Shown piece by piece: positions 42,656-54,905 of a stretch of DNA of 64,000 bases. The DNA comes from Paenibacillus albicereus (GTDB taxonomy: Bacteria > Bacillota > Bacilli > Paenibacillales > Paenibacillaceae): positions 660,001 through 724,000 of the forward strand of contig NZ_CP051428.1 of NCBI RefSeq assembly GCF_012676905.1, in the 5' to 3' direction. The notes under the pieces are model-generated. The model was not told the DNA's origin and did no database searches. It saw nothing but the letters and a program-made list of their open reading frames with translations. The position numbers and the translations under genes are program-made. Numbering within the stretch: position 1 is the first letter of the stretch; every line of letters begins with the position of its first letter.

Positions 42656-42886
42656 TTGGCTTACAAGATTGGCACCAAGCAGACGGCCAGGACGTTGGAA
42701 TCGCGTCAAGCGATCTGCGTTTATGTGGCTCGGGATGCGGATCCGAAGCTTACTCGCGGCATTGTCGCGCAGAGCGAGAAGGATGGCATACCGATCAAGT
42801 GGTTCGACAGCATGGCGGATCTCGGCAAGGAATGCGGGATCGACGTCGGAGCTGCGATGGCCGCGGTCGTACTGGATGAAAAGTAG
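42656..42886 (+). CDS. L7Ae/L30e-family K-turn-binding ribosome-associated protein (YbxF type)
   Basis: A 76-residue protein of the L7Ae/L30e/Gadd45 family ([28 protein letters not shown] ... [16 protein letters not shown]). B. subtilis YbxF binds kink-turn RNA and sits at the same position before rpsL. Start is uncertain: TTG at 42656 is preferred because AAGGATGGTGAATC (strong anti-SD match) ends 6-7 bases upstream; ATG 42644 and GTG 42647 lie inside that site. Confidence 0.85.
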   Translation: MAYKIGTKQTARTLESRQAICVYVARDADPKLTRGIVAQSEKDGIPIKWFDSMADLGKECGIDVGAAMAAVVLDEK

Positions 42887-43047
42887 GAACGATGTTTTTG
42901 TCGGCAGGGAGATCGATTGATCGAGCGACTTGCGCAGGCAAAAACTTTTGTTTGTCCAAAGATGAACCGCCTGGACCTGTGGGCTTAAATAATGAGCAGA
43001 ATGCAGTTCAGCGTTTCATGAATTATGGGAAGGGGGTGGCAACCGAC

Positions 43048-43467
43048 ATGCCAACTATCAACCAACTGGTCCGCAAAGGCCGTCAAGCAAAAGTGGTCAA
43101 GTCCAAATCGCCAGCACTGCAACGGGGCTTCAACGCCCTGAAACGTGAGGCTACGGAAATCAGCGCTCCTCAAAAACGTGGTGTCTGCACCCGTGTAGGT
43201 ACGATGACTCCGAAAAAACCGAACTCCGCGCTTCGTAAGTATGCCCGTGTTCGTCTGACGAACAAAGTAGAGGTAACGGCTTACATTCCGGGTATCGGTC
43301 ACAACCTCCAGGAGCACAGCGTCGTGCTGATTCGCGGCGGACGTGTAAAAGACCTTCCAGGCGTACGTTATCACATCGTTCGCGGCGCGCTCGATACAGC
43401 AGGCGTGAACAACCGCAAGCAAGCTCGCTCCAAGTACGGCGCGAAGCGTCCGAAAGTGAAGAAATAA
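43048..43467 (+). CDS. rpsL: 30S ribosomal protein S12
   Basis: A 139-residue S12 at the decoding centre ([11 protein letters not shown] start; [11 protein letters not shown] and [10 protein letters not shown]). The lysines in TPKKPNS and GRVKDLPG, where streptomycin-resistance changes arise, are unmutated. The ATG at 43048 follows AGGGGGTGG; an in-frame extension upstream is not conserved. First gene of the str set. Confidence 0.98.
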   Translation: MPTINQLVRKGRQAKVVKSKSPALQRGFNALKREATEISAPQKRGVCTRVGTMTPKKPNSALRKYARVRLTNKVEVTAYIPGIGHNLQEHSVVLIRGGRVKDLPGVRYHIVRGALDTAGVNNRKQARSKYGAKRPKVKK

Positions 43468-43518
43468 GATTCGCTTCATCTATACCAATAAAACTGAGGG
43501 AAAGGGGGACTTGCTCCA

Positions 43519-43989
43519 ATGCCACGCAAAGGTCCTGTAACAAAACGCGACGTACTGCCGGATCCGATTTACAACAGCAAGCTCGTTACGCGTCTCATTA
43601 ATCGCATCATGATCGACGGCAAACGCGGTGTTGCTGCAACACTGCTGTACGATGCCTTCAAGCTGATTCAAGAACGTTCCGGTAAAGATCCTATGGAAGT
43701 GTTCGAAGCAGCCCTGAAGAACATCATGCCTGTACTGGAAGTCAAAGCTCGCCGCGTAGGCGGCTCCAACTACCAGGTGCCGATCGAAGTCAAGCCTGAG
43801 CGCCGTACCGCTCTCGGTCTCCGCTGGCTCGTGAACTACTCCCGCAATCGCGGCGAGAGAACGATGGAAGAGCGTCTGGCGGCTGAAATCCTCGACGCTT
43901 CCAACAACACGGGCGCTGCGGTTAAGAAGCGCGAAGACACGCACAAGATGGCAGAAGCGAACAAAGCGTTCGCCCACTACCGCTGGTAG
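43519..43989 (+). CDS. rpsG: 30S ribosomal protein S7
   Basis: A 156-residue S7 that nucleates the 30S head ([20 protein letters not shown] start). AGGGAAAGGGGGA precedes the ATG. Lies 51 bp after rpsL. Confidence 0.98.
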   Translation: MPRKGPVTKRDVLPDPIYNSKLVTRLINRIMIDGKRGVAATLLYDAFKLIQERSGKDPMEVFEAALKNIMPVLEVKARRVGGSNYQVPIEVKPERRTALGLRWLVNYSRNRGERTMEERLAAEILDASNNTGAAVKKREDTHKMAEANKAFAHYRW

Positions 43990-44027
43990 AATTCTAAAGC
44001 AGCACCAATTTGAAAGGAGACATTCCA

Positions 44028-46103
44028 ATGGCAAGAGAGTTCTCCTTGGCAAATACGCGTAACATCGGGATCATGGCGCATATCGATGCGGGCAAGACCA
44101 CGACCACGGAACGGATCCTGTTCTACACAGGCCGTACCCACAAAATCGGCGAAGTGCACGAAGGCGCAGCGACGATGGACTGGATGGAGCAGGAACAAGA
44201 GCGCGGCATTACGATTACGTCTGCCGCGACGACGGCTCAGTGGAAGGGCAACCGCATCAATATTATCGACACCCCGGGACACGTCGACTTCACCGTTGAA
44301 GTCGAGCGTTCCCTGCGCGTATTGGACGGGGCGGTTGGCGTATTCAGTGCGAAAGAAGGCGTAGAACCTCAGTCCGAAACCGTATGGCGTCAGGCTGACC
44401 GTTACAACGTTCCTCGGATTGCATACATCAACAAAATGGACATCATCGGCGCAGACTTCCTGAATGTCATCAAGGACATGCGGGAACGCCTGCAAGCCAA
44501 TGCTGTTGCGATCCAACTGCCGATCGGCGCCGAGAACGATTTCGTCGGCGTGGTCGACCTGGTGGAGCGCGTCGCCTACAAATACAAAGACGACCTCGGC
44601 AAGGATCCGGAGCAAGTTGAGATTCCAGCCGATCTGGTCGAGCAAGCCGAAGTGCTCCGTGCGGAACTGGTTGAGAAAGTAGCCGAGCTGGACGAAGAAC
44701 TCATGATGAAGTATCTGGAAGGCGAAGAAATCTCCATTCCAGAACTTAAAGCAGCGCTCCGCAAGGGCGTTGTCGAAGTGAAGATCTTCCCAGTCATCGC
44801 CGGCTCTTCTTACCGGAACAAAGGCGTGCAAATGATGCTGGATGCCGTAGTCGACTACCTGCCGGCTCCGATCGACGTTCCAGCGATCAAAGGTACCCTT
44901 GAAGACGGAACCGAGACGACTCGCGAGTCTTCCGACGAAGCGCCGTTCGCGGCTCTCGCATTCAAAATCATGACGGATCCTTTCGTCGGAAAACTGACCT
45001 TCTTCCGCGTTTACTCCGGCGTATTGAACTCCGGTTCCTACGTTGTCAACGCGACGAAGGACAAGCGCGAGCGGGTCGGCCGTATTCTTCAAATGCACGC
45101 GAACAGCCGTCAGGAGATCAATTCGGTCTACGCCGGCGACATTGCCGCAGCCGTAGGCCTCAAGGATACGACGACGGGCGACACGCTTTGCGACGAGAAG
45201 AATCCGGTCATCCTTGAATCCATGAACTTCCCTGAGCCTGTCATCCAGCTCGCGGTCGAGCCGAAAACCAAGGCTGACCAAGACAAGATGGGCATCGCTC
45301 TGCAGAAGCTCTCGGAAGAGGATCCGACGTTCCGCGCTCATACGGACGAAGAAACGGGTCAAACGATCATCGCGGGCATGGGTGAGCTTCACCTGGAGAT
45401 CCTCGTTGACCGTATGCTCCGCGAATTCAAAGTTGAGACGAACGTAGGCAAACCGCAAGTCGCTTACCGTGAGACCTTCCGTCAAGCGGCTAAGGTCGAA
45501 GGCAAATTCGTTCGTCAATCCGGCGGCCGCGGTCAGTTCGGCCACGTATGGATCGAATTCGAGCCGCTCGAGCCAGGCAGCGGTTTTGTCTTCGAAAACA
45601 AAGTCGTCGGTGGCGTCGTGCCTCGCGAATTCATCGGCCCGACTCAAGCGGGTATCGAAGAGTCCATGAAAAACGGTGTCATCGCTGGCTTCCCGCTGGT
45701 TGACATCAAAGCGACGATCTTCGACGGATCCTATCATGACGTCGACTCCTCGGAGATGGCGTTCAAGATTGCAGGCTCCATGGCCCTCAAAGCTGCGAAA
45801 GACAAATGTAAGCCTGTCATTCTCGAGCCGATCATGAAGGTCGAAGTCACGATTCCGGAAGAGTACATGGGCGACGTCATGGGCATGCTGAACTCCCGTC
45901 GTGGACGCATCGAAGGCATGGATTCGCGCGGAGGCGCGCAAATCGTTCGTGCCAAGGTGCCGCTTGCCGAGATGTTCGGATACTCCACGACCCTGCGTTC
46001 CGGTACCCAAGGACGCGGCGTGTTCTCCATGGAACTTTCGCACTACGAAGAAGTTCCAAAATCGATCCAGGAAGAGATTGTCTCCAAGAGCAAATCGGAG
46101 TAA
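44028..46103 (+). CDS. fusA: Elongation factor G
   Basis: A 691-residue translocase GTPase. G1 [11 protein letters not shown]2 [10 protein letters not shown]3 [10 protein letters not shown]4 NKMD are present, followed by domains II-V. The ATG at 44028 follows GAAAGGAGA and gives [20 protein letters not shown]. Acts with L11 and L7/L12 encoded upstream. Confidence 0.98.
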   Translation: MAREFSLANTRNIGIMAHIDAGKTTTTERILFYTGRTHKIGEVHEGAATMDWMEQEQERGITITSAATTAQWKGNRINIIDTPGHVDFTVEVERSLRVLDGAVGVFSAKEGVEPQSETVWRQADRYNVPRIAYINKMDIIGADFLNVIKDMRERLQANAVAIQLPIGAENDFVGVVDLVERVAYKYKDDLGKDPEQVEIPADLVEQAEVLRAELVEKVAELDEELMMKYLEGEEISIPELKAALRKGVVEVKIFPVIAGSSYRNKGVQMMLDAVVDYLPAPIDVPAIKGTLEDGTETTRESSDEAPFAALAFKIMTDPFVGKLTFFRVYSGVLNSGSYVVNATKDKRERVGRILQMHANSRQEINSVYAGDIAAAVGLKDTTTGDTLCDEKNPVILESMNFPEPVIQLAVEPKTKADQDKMGIALQKLSEEDPTFRAHTDEETGQTIIAGMGELHLEILVDRMLREFKVETNVGKPQVAYRETFRQAAKVEGKFVRQSGGRGQFGHVWIEFEPLEPGSGFVFENKVVGGVVPREFIGPTQAGIEESMKNGVIAGFPLVDIKATIFDGSYHDVDSSEMAFKIAGSMALKAAKDKCKPVILEPIMKVEVTIPEEYMGDVMGMLNSRRGRIEGMDSRGGAQIVRAKVPLAEMFGYSTTLRSGTQGRGVFSMELSHYEEVPKSIQEEIVSKSKSE

Positions 46104-46206
46104 TCTCAAGATAGGTTCGCTGTGACAGGCCGTGCCTGCCGCTCAAGCGGTGAACGGTCTGTCACCTAACATAAACTTTCCTGACCTTGAAGGAGGATTA
46201 AGTTCA

Positions 46207-47397
46207 ATGGCAAAGGCTAAATTTGAACGTACTAAACCCCACGTTAACATTGGCACCATCGGTCACGTCGACCACGGCAAAACGACGCTGACGGCTGCCA
46301 TCACGACGGTTCTTTCCAAAAAATACGGCGGCGCGGCAATCGCGTTCGACCAAATCGACAAAGCTCCAGAAGAGCGCGAGCGCGGCATCACGATCTCGAC
46401 GGCACACGTCGAGTACGAGACGCCAAACCGCCACTACGCTCACGTTGACTGCCCAGGCCACGCCGACTATGTTAAAAACATGATCACCGGCGCAGCTCAA
46501 ATGGACGGCGCGATCCTGGTTGTATCCGCAGCTGACGGCCCTATGCCGCAAACGCGCGAGCACATCCTGCTCTCCCGCCAAGTCGGCGTTCCTTACATCG
46601 TCGTATTCCTGAACAAATGCGACATGGTTGAAGACGAAGAGCTCCTCGAGCTGGTTGAGATGGAAGTACGCGACCTGCTGAACGAGTACGAGTTCCCAGG
46701 CGACGACACGCCGATCATCCGCGGCGCTGCTCGTGAAGCCCTGCAAAACCCAGACGGCCCTTGGGCTGAAAAAATCGTCGAGCTCTTCGAGCAAATCGAC
46801 ACGTACATCCCGACTCCTGAGCGCGACACGGCGAAGCCTTTCCTGATGCCAGTCGAGGACGTGTTCACGATCACGGGCCGCGGTACGGTTGCTACCGGCC
46901 GTATCGACCGTGGTACGGTCAAAGTCTCCGACGAGATCGAAATCATCGGTCTTGCCGAAGAATCCCGCAAATCCGTCGTTACGGGCGTTGAAATGTTCCG
47001 TAAGCTGATGGATTCCGCACAAGCTGGCGACAACATCGGCGCCCTGCTGCGCGGCGTTGACCGTAAAGACATCGAGCGCGGACAAGTTCTGGCCAAGCCA
47101 GGCTCCGTTAAGCCGCACACGAACTTCACGGCTCAAATCTACGTCCTGACCAAAGAAGAGGGCGGACGCCACAAGCCTTTCTTCACGGGCTACCGTCCAC
47201 AGTTCTACTTCCGCACGACGGACGTAACGGGCATCATCAACCTGCCGGAAGGTACGGAAATGGTTATGCCTGGCGACAACATCACCGTTACGGTTGAGCT
47301 GATCGCTCCAATCGCAATCGAAGAAGGCACGCGCTTCTCGATCCGCGAAGGCGGCCGTACGGTTGGTGCCGGCGCCGTTGCAACGATCCAAAAATAA
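46207..47397 (+). CDS. tuf: Elongation factor Tu
   Basis: A 396-residue GTPase delivering aminoacyl-t[13 protein letters not shown] (G1), [12 protein letters not shown] (G2), DCPGHADY (G3), NKCD (G4), and conserved domains II and III. The ATG at 46207 follows GAAGGAGGA. Codon use is strongly biased, as expected for one of the most abundant proteins. Followed by a terminator that closes the str operon. Confidence 0.99.
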   Translation: MAKAKFERTKPHVNIGTIGHVDHGKTTLTAAITTVLSKKYGGAAIAFDQIDKAPEERERGITISTAHVEYETPNRHYAHVDCPGHADYVKNMITGAAQMDGAILVVSAADGPMPQTREHILLSRQVGVPYIVVFLNKCDMVEDEELLELVEMEVRDLLNEYEFPGDDTPIIRGAAREALQNPDGPWAEKIVELFEQIDTYIPTPERDTAKPFLMPVEDVFTITGRGTVATGRIDRGTVKVSDEIEIIGLAEESRKSVVTGVEMFRKLMDSAQAGDNIGALLRGVDRKDIERGQVLAKPGSVKPHTNFTAQIYVLTKEEGGRHKPFFTGYRPQFYFRTTDVTGIINLPEGTEMVMPGDNITVTVELIAPIAIEEGTRFSIREGGRTVGAGAVATIQK

Positions 47398-47428
47398 GCT
47401 CTCTGCAGCGTTAGCTGCGGACGGCAAG

Positions 47429-47456
47429 AGCCTCTGCCTCCGGCAGAGGCTTTTTT
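47429..47456 (+). terminator. Intrinsic terminator after tuf
   Basis: AGCCTCTGCC pairs with GGCAGAGGCT across a TCC loop, followed by six T. Confidence 0.93.
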
Positions 47457-47565
47457 AGTTCTTATTCTATAGAAGAAACTCGATCAACCGAATGGATAGA
47501 GGGCGAAACAACTCACGGAACTAGTCGGTACATCAAATGCAGCTCGTTCATTTGGCATTTCCATG

Positions 47566-47594
47566 TTGCAATCGCCCATGCAACGTGATAAACT
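47566..47594 (+). promoter_or_regulatory. Promoter of the S10-spc-alpha cluster
   Basis: TTGCAA (47566-47571), 17-bp spacer, extended -10 TGA-TAAACT (47586-47594). The leader to rpsJ is about 130 nt and has a hairpin CACAC-GCTCC/GGAGC-GTGTG at 47641-47671 without a T tract. This covers the 333-bp gap 47398-47730. No other strong promoter was seen before rpsK. Confidence 0.7.
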
Positions 47595-47640
47595 ATTGTC
47601 TGTTGGTCTGTGACGTTGCGATGATGCGGGAGGTTGCTGA

Positions 47641-48039
<399 letters not shown>

Positions 48040-48085
48040 GTTATCCACAAGCGAAAGCTAAGTGAGAACGAAAAGAGGTGTCAAC

Positions 48086-48709
48086 ATGAAGGGTATCTTA
48101 GGCAAAAAGATCGGTATGACGCAAGTGTTCACAGCTGAAGGTAACGTCGTGCCAGTCACGGTTATCGAAGCCGGTCCATGTGTCATCCTGCAGAAGAAAG
48201 ACCAAGAGAACGACGGCTATGAGGCGGTTCAACTCGGCTTCTCCGACAAAAAGGAGAAGAACGCGACGAAACCTGCAATCGGCCACGCGAAAAAAGCCAA
48301 TACGGCTCCTAAGCGCTACATTCGTGAAATTCGCGGCATTAACCTGGGCGAATATGAAGTTGGCCAAGAAATTAAAGCCGACGTATTCACGGAAGGCGAA
48401 TTCGTTGACGTAACTGGCGTATCCAAGGGCAAAGGCTTCCAAGGCGTTATCAAGCGCTGGGGACAAAGCCGCGGCCCGATGGCGCACGGTTCCCGCTATC
48501 ATCGCGGACCTGGTTCGATGGGCTCCATCCAAGCGAACCGCGTTCCTAAAGGCAAGCGCCTGCCAGGCCACATGGGCCACGAGACGATTACGATTCAAAA
48601 GCTTGAAGTCGTACGCGTCGATGCAGAGCGCAACGTCCTGCTGGTTAAAGGCTCCATTCCGGGTCCTAAAAACAGCTTCGTAAAAATCAAACAAACGGTG
48701 AAGAAATAA
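48086..48709 (+). CDS. rplC: 50S ribosomal protein L3
   Basis: A 207-residue L3 near the peptidyl-transferase centre ([15 protein letters not shown] start; the extended loop [12 protein letters not shown] is intact). The ATG at 48086 follows AAGAGGTG. Confidence 0.98.
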   Translation: MKGILGKKIGMTQVFTAEGNVVPVTVIEAGPCVILQKKDQENDGYEAVQLGFSDKKEKNATKPAIGHAKKANTAPKRYIREIRGINLGEYEVGQEIKADVFTEGEFVDVTGVSKGKGFQGVIKRWGQSRGPMAHGSRYHRGPGSMGSIQANRVPKGKRLPGHMGHETITIQKLEVVRVDAERNVLLVKGSIPGPKNSFVKIKQTVKK

Positions 48710-48738
48710 GCACCGCCTGAAGAAAGGAGGAACAAGCT

Positions 48739-49362
48739 ATGCCTAAAGTAGCTATCTTCAACGTGAGCGGCTCCCAAGTCGGCGACATCGAGCTTTCCGA
48801 GCATGTCTTCGGCATCGAGCCTAACTCGCATGTCCTGCATAGCGCCGTTCTGCTTCAGCAAGCAGCCGAGCGCGCTGGCACGCACAAGACGAAAGGACGC
48901 TCCGAAGTACGCGGCGGCGGACGCAAGCCTTGGAAACAAAAAGGCACCGGCCGTGCTCGTCAGGGTTCGATCCGCTCCCCGCAATGGGTTGGCGGCGGCA
49001 CTGTCTTCGGACCGACTCCGCGCAGCTACAGCTTCAAGCTGCCTAAGAAAGTTCGCCGTCTGGCGATCCGTTCGGCACTGTCTTCCAAAGTCATCGCAAG
49101 CGAGCTGATCGTTCTGGATCAACTGAGCTTCGAAGCTCCGAAGACGAAGGAATTCAAAGCCGTGCTGAACAACCTCAAAGTCGGCCGCAAAGCGCTCGTC
49201 GTTACGGCTGAATTCGAGAACAACGTGGCTCTGTCCGCCCGCAATATCCCTGGCGTGAAGTTCGTCGCAGCTGATGGCATCAATGTTCTGGATGTGCTGT
49301 CGCACGACCAACTCATCATCACCAAGGATGCGGTCGAGAAAGTACAGGAGGTGCTTGCGTAA
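48739..49362 (+). CDS. rplD: 50S ribosomal protein L4
   Basis: A 207-residue L4; the exit-tunnel loop [20 protein letters not shown] is conserved. AAAGGAGGAAC precedes the ATG. In E. coli L4 regulates the S10 operon; this control is not established in Bacillales. Its last base overlaps rplW (TAATG). Confidence 0.98.
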   Translation: MPKVAIFNVSGSQVGDIELSEHVFGIEPNSHVLHSAVLLQQAAERAGTHKTKGRSEVRGGGRKPWKQKGTGRARQGSIRSPQWVGGGTVFGPTPRSYSFKLPKKVRRLAIRSALSSKVIASELIVLDQLSFEAPKTKEFKAVLNNLKVGRKALVVTAEFENNVALSARNIPGVKFVAADGINVLDVLSHDQLIITKDAVEKVQEVLA

Positions 49363-49652
49363 TGAAGGATCCACGCGATATTATCAAGCGCCCGGTCATC
49401 ACGGAACAATCGACGGAGCTCATGGCCTCGAAGCGCTATGTGTTCGAAGTCGATATCCGTGCCAATAAAACCGAGATCAAATCTGCTGTCGAGCAGATCT
49501 TCAATGTAAAGGTCAGCAGCGTTAACACGCTTCGCGTACCGGCTAAGCCGAAGCGCTACGGCCGTCATTCCGGTTATACGTCCGAGTGGAAGAAAGCCTT
49601 CGTTCAACTGAGCGAGGACAGCAAAGAGCTGGAATTCTTCGAGTCGGTCTAA
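49362..49652 (+). CDS. rplW: 50S ribosomal protein L23
   Basis: A 96-residue L23 at the tunnel exit, docking site for SRP and trigger factor ([13 protein letters not shown] start). Start overlaps the rplD stop by one base; CAGGAGGTGC lies within the end of rplD. Confidence 0.98.
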   Translation: MKDPRDIIKRPVITEQSTELMASKRYVFEVDIRANKTEIKSAVEQIFNVKVSSVNTLRVPAKPKRYGRHSGYTSEWKKAFVQLSEDSKELEFFESV

Positions 49653-49678
49653 TCTGACGAGACAAGGAGGGAAACAAA

Positions 49679-50509
49679 GTGCCAATCAAGAAGTACAAAC
49701 CGACTTCCCCGGCCCGTCGCGGCATGTCGGTCTCGACATTCGAAGAGATCACAACGAACGTACCGGAGAAATCGCTCCTGGCGCCGCTCTTCAAAAAAGC
49801 CGGCCGCAACAACCAGGGCAAGATCACGGTTCGCCACCACGGCGGCGGACATAAGCGCAAATACCGCATCATCGACTTCAAGCGCAACAAAGATGGCATC
49901 GCAGGCCGCGTAGCGACGATCGAGTACGATCCGAACCGCACCTCGAACATCGCGCTGATCCACTATGTCGATGGCGAGAAGCGTTACATCATCGCACCTA
50001 AAGGCCTGAAGGTCGGCGACCAGATCGTTTCCGGTCCATCCGCTGACATCAAAGTGGGCAACGCTCTTCCACTGGAGAACATCCCAGTCGGTACGCTGAT
50101 CCACAACATCGAGATGAAGCCTGGCAAAGGCGGACAACTCGTTCGCGCTGCCGGTACGGAAGCTCAGCTCCTCGGTAAAGAGGATGCATACGCGGTCATC
50201 CGCTTGAGTTCCGGCGAAGTTCGCCGCATCCTCAAAACTTGCCGTGCTACGATCGGTTCTGTCGGCAACGAGGATCACGAGCTCGTGAAAATCGGTAAAG
50301 CCGGCCGTTCCCGTTGGCTGGGCAAGCGTCCTGAAGTTCGCGGCGTCGTCATGAACCCGAACGATCACCCGCACGGTGGTGGTGAAGGCCGCGCTCCAAT
50401 CGGACGCAAATCGCCTATGTCTCCTTGGGGCAAACCGACCCTCGGCGCCAAAACGCGGAAGAAGAAAAAAGCATCGAGCCAATATATTATTCGTCGCCGT
50501 ACGAAATAA
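49679..50509 (+). CDS. rplB: 50S ribosomal protein L2
   Basis: A 276-residue L2 needed for subunit joining and peptidyl-transferase activity ([17 protein letters not shown] start; [19 protein letters not shown] with the conserved His). GTG start preceded by AAGGAGGGA. Confidence 0.98.
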   Translation: MPIKKYKPTSPARRGMSVSTFEEITTNVPEKSLLAPLFKKAGRNNQGKITVRHHGGGHKRKYRIIDFKRNKDGIAGRVATIEYDPNRTSNIALIHYVDGEKRYIIAPKGLKVGDQIVSGPSADIKVGNALPLENIPVGTLIHNIEMKPGKGGQLVRAAGTEAQLLGKEDAYAVIRLSSGEVRRILKTCRATIGSVGNEDHELVKIGKAGRSRWLGKRPEVRGVVMNPNDHPHGGGEGRAPIGRKSPMSPWGKPTLGAKTRKKKKASSQYIIRRRTK

Positions 50510-50581
50510 TAATCGCTTGAGCGACTGTGCGTGACGTCGTCTGCGTCACGCTAACGTCTTGAGGAAGGGAGGAACCAATTC

Positions 50582-50860
50582 ATGGGTCGTAGTTTGAAAA
50601 AAGGTCCTTTCATCGATGGGTACCTGCTGAAGAAAGTTGAAGAACTCAACGCTGCGAACAAAAAGACGGTGATCAAAACCTGGTCCCGCCGTTCCACGAT
50701 CTTCCCGCAATTCATCGGACACACGCTGGCTGTTTACGATGGCCGCAAGCACGTGCCGGTTTATGTGACGGAAGACATGGTCGGACATAAGTTCGGCGAA
50801 TTCGCACCGACTCGTACCTACAAAGGTCACGACGACGACAAGAAAACGGGCAGACGCTAA
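50582..50860 (+). CDS. rpsS: 30S ribosomal protein S19
   Basis: A 92-residue S19 ([15 protein letters not shown] start, [17 protein letters not shown]). AAGGGAGGA precedes the ATG. A GTGACGTCG/CTGCGTCAC hairpin lies in the 72-bp gap before it. Confidence 0.98.
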   Translation: MGRSLKKGPFIDGYLLKKVEELNAANKKTVIKTWSRRSTIFPQFIGHTLAVYDGRKHVPVYVTEDMVGHKFGEFAPTRTYKGHDDDKKTGRR

Positions 50861-50906
50861 GCCGCTGCCTTTCCATAATCAAGCTGTTTGAGAGGAGGTA
50901 CCTGTC

Positions 50907-51242
50907 ATGGCAGAAGCAAGAGCACATGCTAACCAAATTCGCATCGCGCCTCGCAAGGCTCAACTCGTCGTTGACTTGATCCGCGGCAAGCAAGTCGGTG
51001 AAGCGATCGCGATCCTGCGTCACACACCACGTGCTGCATCGCCGATCATCGAGAAGCTGCTGAATTCGGCTATCGCCAACGCAGAGCACAACTACCAGAT
51101 GGACGTGAACAATCTGGTCGTATCCCAGGTATTCGTCAACCAAGGTCCGACGATGAAACGGTTCATGCCGCGCGCTATGGGACGTGCAAGCCGCATCAAC
51201 AAACGTACTAGCCACATCACGCTGGTCGTATCCGAAAAATAA
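50907..51242 (+). CDS. rplV: 50S ribosomal protein L22
   Basis: A 111-residue L22 whose beta hairpin lines the exit tunnel ([18 protein letters not shown]). The hairpin has no insertion or deletion of the type seen in macrolide resistance, as far as can be judged by eye. GAGAGGAGGT precedes the ATG. Confidence 0.98.
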   Translation: MAEARAHANQIRIAPRKAQLVVDLIRGKQVGEAIAILRHTPRAASPIIEKLLNSAIANAEHNYQMDVNNLVVSQVFVNQGPTMKRFMPRAMGRASRINKRTSHITLVVSEK

Positions 51243-51255
51243 GGAGGGATAACGA

Positions 51256-51921
51256 GTGGGTCAAAAGGTAAATCCGGTTGGTCTTCGGATCGGAGTCATC
51301 CGGGACTGGGAATCCAAATGGTACGCGGGTAAAGACTTCGGCACTCTTCTGATGGAAGATGTTCGAGTTCGCGAATTCCTTAAAGGAAAACTGAAGGACG
51401 CTTCTGTATCCCGCATCGAGATCGAGCGCGCAGCAAACCGCGTCAACGTCACGATCTACACGGCGAAGCCGGGCATGGTCATTGGCAAGGGCGGTTCCGA
51501 GGTGGAGAACCTCCGCAGCGAGCTGACTCGCATTACGGGCGGCAAGAAAGTCCACATCAACATCTCCGAAATCAAGCAAGCGGATCTGGATGCAACGCTC
51601 GTTGCTGAAAGCATCGCTCAGCAGCTGGAGCGCCGGACTTCGTTCCGCCGTGCCATGAAGCAAGCTCTGCAGCGCTCCATGCGCGCAGGCGCAAAAGGAA
51701 TCAAGACTTCGGTCAGCGGCCGTCTCGGCGGCGCAGAGATCGCTCGTCAAGAAGGATACAGCGAAGGCACCGTTCCGCTTCATACGCTCCGCGCCGATAT
51801 CGACTACGGCACGGCTGAAGCCCATACGACTTACGGCCGCATCGGCGTAAAAGTGTGGATCTACCGCGGTGAAATCCTTCCTTCTAAAAAGAAAGCAGCC
51901 GTCCAGGAAGGAGGCAACTAA
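51256..51921 (+). CDS. rpsC: 30S ribosomal protein S3
   Basis: A 221-residue S3 with the KH domain [15 protein letters not shown] and the mRNA-entry helicase region. GTG start preceded by AAGGAGGG, 13 bp after rplV. Confidence 0.98.
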   Translation: MGQKVNPVGLRIGVIRDWESKWYAGKDFGTLLMEDVRVREFLKGKLKDASVSRIEIERAANRVNVTIYTAKPGMVIGKGGSEVENLRSELTRITGGKKVHINISEIKQADLDATLVAESIAQQLERRTSFRRAMKQALQRSMRAGAKGIKTSVSGRLGGAEIARQEGYSEGTVPLHTLRADIDYGTAEAHTTYGRIGVKVWIYRGEILPSKKKAAVQEGGN

Positions 51922-51923
51922 TC

Positions 51924-52358
51924 ATGTTGGTACCTAAACGCGTCAAACACCGCAAAGAACAACGCGGTCACATGAAAGGTCGCGCTAAAGGCGGCACGGA
52001 AGTTCACTTCGGTGAATACGGCCTGCAGGCGCTTGAGCCGGGTTGGGTCACCAACCGTCAGATCGAGTCCGCCCGTATCGCCATGACCCGTTACATCAAG
52101 CGTGGCGGTAAGGTTTGGATTAAAATCTTCCCTTCCAAGCCGATCACACAAAAGCCTCTCGAGGTGCGGATGGGTAGCGGTAAAGGTAACGTCGAGAAAT
52201 GGGTTTCCGTCGTGAAGCCTGGCAAAGTGATGTTCGAGCTTGCCGGAGTCTCCGAGGAAATCGCTCGCGAAGCCATGCGCCTTGCGGCCCACAAGCTCCC
52301 GGTTAAAACGAAGTTTGTGAAACGCGAAGAAGTGGGTGGTGAAGCAAATGAAAGCTAG
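51924..52358 (+). CDS. rplP: 50S ribosomal protein L16
   Basis: A 144-residue L16 ([21 protein letters not shown] start, [18 protein letters not shown]) that helps place tRNA in the A site. Begins 2 bp after rpsC with CCAGGAAGGAGG inside the rpsC end. Its 3' end overlaps rpmC by 11 bp. Confidence 0.98.
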   Translation: MLVPKRVKHRKEQRGHMKGRAKGGTEVHFGEYGLQALEPGWVTNRQIESARIAMTRYIKRGGKVWIKIFPSKPITQKPLEVRMGSGKGNVEKWVSVVKPGKVMFELAGVSEEIAREAMRLAAHKLPVKTKFVKREEVGGEANES

Positions 52359-52548
52359 TGAATTCCGCAACCTGACCACTGACGAACTCAACCAAAAGGT
52401 TGCCGGCTTTAAAGAAGAGCTGTTCAACCTCCGCTTCCAACTGGCTACGGGCCAGCTGGACAACCCGACGCGTATCAGCGTTGTTCGGAAAGAAATCGCA
52501 CGTGCCAAAACGGTACTGCGCCAAAGAGAACTGGGAATCAGCAGCTAA
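52348..52548 (+). CDS. rpmC: 50S ribosomal protein L29
   Basis: A 66-residue two-helix L29 ([18 protein letters not shown]). ATG at 52348 chosen as the conserved N-terminus, with GGGTGGTGAA upstream inside rplP; it overlaps the rplP end by 11 bp, suggesting coupled translation. Confidence 0.97.
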   Translation: MKASEFRNLTTDELNQKVAGFKEELFNLRFQLATGQLDNPTRISVVRKEIARAKTVLRQRELGISS

Positions 52549-52595
52549 ATCAGCCGCGTGCCTATACACGCCCAGCCTGAGGAAGGAGGAAGAAC

Positions 52596-52859
52596 ATGAG
52601 CGAACGCAACAACCGCAAAGTTCAGATTGGCAAAGTGGTCAGCGACAAAATGGATAAAACGATCGTGGTGGCTGTAGAAACCTACAAAAAACATGATCTG
52701 TACCATAAACGCATCAAGTACACGAAGAAATTCAAGGCCCATGACGAAAACAACACCGCCAAAATCGGCGATACGGTTAAAATCATGGAAACTCGCCCGC
52801 TGTCCAAAGACAAGCGCTGGAGATTGGTTCAAGTCGTAGAAGAAGCCGTAATCCTCTAA
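52596..52859 (+). CDS. rpsQ: 30S ribosomal protein S17
   Basis: An 87-residue OB-fold S17 ([37 protein letters not shown] end). GAGGAAGGAGGAAG precedes the ATG. Confidence 0.98.
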   Translation: MSERNNRKVQIGKVVSDKMDKTIVVAVETYKKHDLYHKRIKYTKKFKAHDENNTAKIGDTVKIMETRPLSKDKRWRLVQVVEEAVIL

Positions 52860-52897
52860 TACGATTCGACCATCAAGTTTGAAAGGAGGACATTTCA

Positions 52898-53266
52898 ATG
52901 ATTCAACCTTTTACACGCCTTGCGGTTGCTGACAACTCCGGCGCGAAAGAACTGATGTGCATCCGCGTACTGGGTGGTACGGGACGCCGTGTAGGACACA
53001 TCGGAGACCTGATCGTATGCTCGGTCAAACAAGCAACACCCGGTGGCGTTGTCAAAAAAGGCGATGTAGTCAAAGCGGTTATCGTTCGTACGAAGCGTAC
53101 GGTTCGCCGCAAGGACGGTTCCTACATCGCATTCGATGAGAACGCAGCTGTAATCGTGAAGGAAGACAAATCCCCTCGCGGTACTCGTATCTTCGGACCG
53201 GTTGCGCGCGAGCTTCGTGAGAAAGACTTCATGAAGATCGTATCGCTTGCACCGGAAGTTATCTAA
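52898..53266 (+). CDS. rplN: 50S ribosomal protein L14
   Basis: A 122-residue L14 ([45 protein letters not shown] end), part of the intersubunit interface and the RsfS site. AAAGGAGGAC precedes the ATG. Confidence 0.98.
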   Translation: MIQPFTRLAVADNSGAKELMCIRVLGGTGRRVGHIGDLIVCSVKQATPGGVVKKGDVVKAVIVRTKRTVRRKDGSYIAFDENAAVIVKEDKSPRGTRIFGPVARELREKDFMKIVSLAPEVI

Positions 53267-53303
53267 TCTAGCTGCGTGATTCAAGGAGCAGGAGGTGTAA
53301 CAC

Positions 53304-53657
53304 ATGCCAAAGGTTAAAAAAGTTCTGGAATCCCACAACAACAAGCTGCACGTGAAGAAAGACGATACCGTTATCGTCATCACGGGCAAAGATAAAGGCA
53401 AAAAAGGCCGCGTCATCGCAGCTTACCCTCGTGAGAACCGCGTTCTGGTCGAAGGTGTGAACATGGTGAAGAAGCATTCGCGTCCTTCCCAAGCGAACCC
53501 TCAGGGCGGCATCATCGAGCAAGAGGCTCCGATCCATGTATCCAACGTGATGCACGTGGATCCAAAGAGCGGCAACGTAACCCGCATCGGCTACAAAGTG
53601 CTGGACAACGGCAAGAAAGTCCGCGTTGCGAAGCGCTCCGGCGAGGTTATCGACTAA
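53304..53657 (+). CDS. rplX: 50S ribosomal protein L24
   Basis: A 117-residue L24 with a KOW motif ([18 protein letters not shown]) that starts 50S assembly. GCAGGAGGTGTAA precedes the ATG. Confidence 0.98.
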   Translation: MPKVKKVLESHNNKLHVKKDDTVIVITGKDKGKKGRVIAAYPRENRVLVEGVNMVKKHSRPSQANPQGGIIEQEAPIHVSNVMHVDPKSGNVTRIGYKVLDNGKKVRVAKRSGEVID

Positions 53658-53688
53658 TTATTCTTTACGGAAAGGAGGACCCTTTACC

Positions 53689-54231
53689 ATGGCAGCAAGA
53701 ATGAAAGAGCGTTTCCTGAACGACGTAACTCCTGCTCTGATGCAGAAGTTCAACTATTCGACTGTAATGCAGGTGCCGAAGATCGAGAAGGTCGTCATCA
53801 ACATGGGCGTAGGCGAAGCAGTCGCCAACTCCAAAGTGCTTGACACGGCTGTCGAAGATCTCCGCCTCATCTCGGGTCAAAAGCCGGTCATCACGCGCGC
53901 GAAGAAGTCGATCGCAGGCTTCAAGCTTCGTGAGAACATGCCGATCGGGGTAAAAGTAACGCTGCGGGGCGACCGCATGTACTACTTCCTCGACAAACTG
54001 TTCAACACCGCGCTGCCGCGCGTACGTGACTTCCGCGGCGTATCGACCAAAGCTTTCGACGGTCGCGGCAACTACACCCTCGGTCTTAAAGAGCAGCTGA
54101 TCTTCCCGGAGGTCGAATACGACAAAGTCGATAAAGTCCGCGGCATGGACGTCGTTATCGTAACGACGGCGAAGTCGGACGAAGAATCCCGTGAGCTGCT
54201 GACCCAACTGGGAATGCCGTTCGCGAAGTAA
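53689..54231 (+). CDS. rplE: 50S ribosomal protein L5
   Basis: A 180-residue L5 binding 5S rRNA ([34 protein letters not shown]). ATG at 53689 follows AAAGGAGGAC; the in-frame upstream extension is not conserved. Confidence 0.98.
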   Translation: MAARMKERFLNDVTPALMQKFNYSTVMQVPKIEKVVINMGVGEAVANSKVLDTAVEDLRLISGQKPVITRAKKSIAGFKLRENMPIGVKVTLRGDRMYYFLDKLFNTALPRVRDFRGVSTKAFDGRGNYTLGLKEQLIFPEVEYDKVDKVRGMDVVIVTTAKSDEESRELLTQLGMPFAK

Positions 54232-54258
54232 TCGCGAATCAGGAGGTGTAATACCAAA

Positions 54259-54444
54259 GTGGCTAAAACTTCGATGAAAGTTAAGCAACAACGCACGCCG
54301 AAGTTCAAGGTTCGCGCCTACACGCGCTGCGAGCGCTGCGGACGTCCTCACTCGGTTCTGCAGAAGTTTAAAATTTGCCGGATTTGTTTCCGTGAATTAG
54401 CATACAAAGGCCAGATTCCTGGCGTGAAAAAAGCCAGCTGGTAA
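54259..54444 (+). CDS. rpsZ: 30S ribosomal protein S14 type Z
   Basis: A 61-residue zinc-binding S14: CERC and CRIC zinc pairs are present, so this is the C+ type usual in the spc cluster. GTG start preceded by AGGAGGTG. A zinc-free paralogue, if any, lies outside the window. Confidence 0.97.
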   Translation: MAKTSMKVKQQRTPKFKVRAYTRCERCGRPHSVLQKFKICRICFRELAYKGQIPGVKKASW

Positions 54445-54476
54445 TTCGTCTTAGTTAGGGAAGGAGGTACACAAGA

Positions 54477-54875
54477 ATGGTTATGTCTGATCCGATCGCA
54501 GATATGCTTACCCGTATCCGCAATGCGAATCTCGTCCGTCATGAAACCGTTGAAATGCCCGCTTCGAAAATCAAGAAGCAAATCGCTGATATTCTCAAGC
54601 GCGAGGGCTTCATTCGTGACGCTGAATATATCGAGGACAACAAGCAAGGGATGATCCGTATCTTCCTGAAGTACGGCTCCAACAACGAGCGCGTCATCAC
54701 CGGCCTCAAGCGCATCAGCAAGCCTGGCCTGCGCGTCTACACGAAATCGGGCGAAATCCCGCGCGTCCTCGGCGGCCTCGGCATCGCGATTATCTCCACG
54801 TCCAAGGGAGTTATGACCGACAAGGAAGCTCGTCAAGGCAAAGCTGGCGGCGAAGTCGTCTGCTACGTCTGGTAA
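54477..54875 (+). CDS. rpsH: 30S ribosomal protein S8
   Basis: A 132-residue S8 ([41 protein letters not shown]), a primary 16S rRNA binder. GAAGGAGGTAC precedes the ATG. Length equals the B. subtilis protein. Confidence 0.98.
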   Translation: MVMSDPIADMLTRIRNANLVRHETVEMPASKIKKQIADILKREGFIRDAEYIEDNKQGMIRIFLKYGSNNERVITGLKRISKPGLRVYTKSGEIPRVLGGLGIAIISTSKGVMTDKEARQGKAGGEVVCYVW

Positions 54876-54905
54876 TCTAAAGCTACAACGATAGGAGGTG
54901 CAACA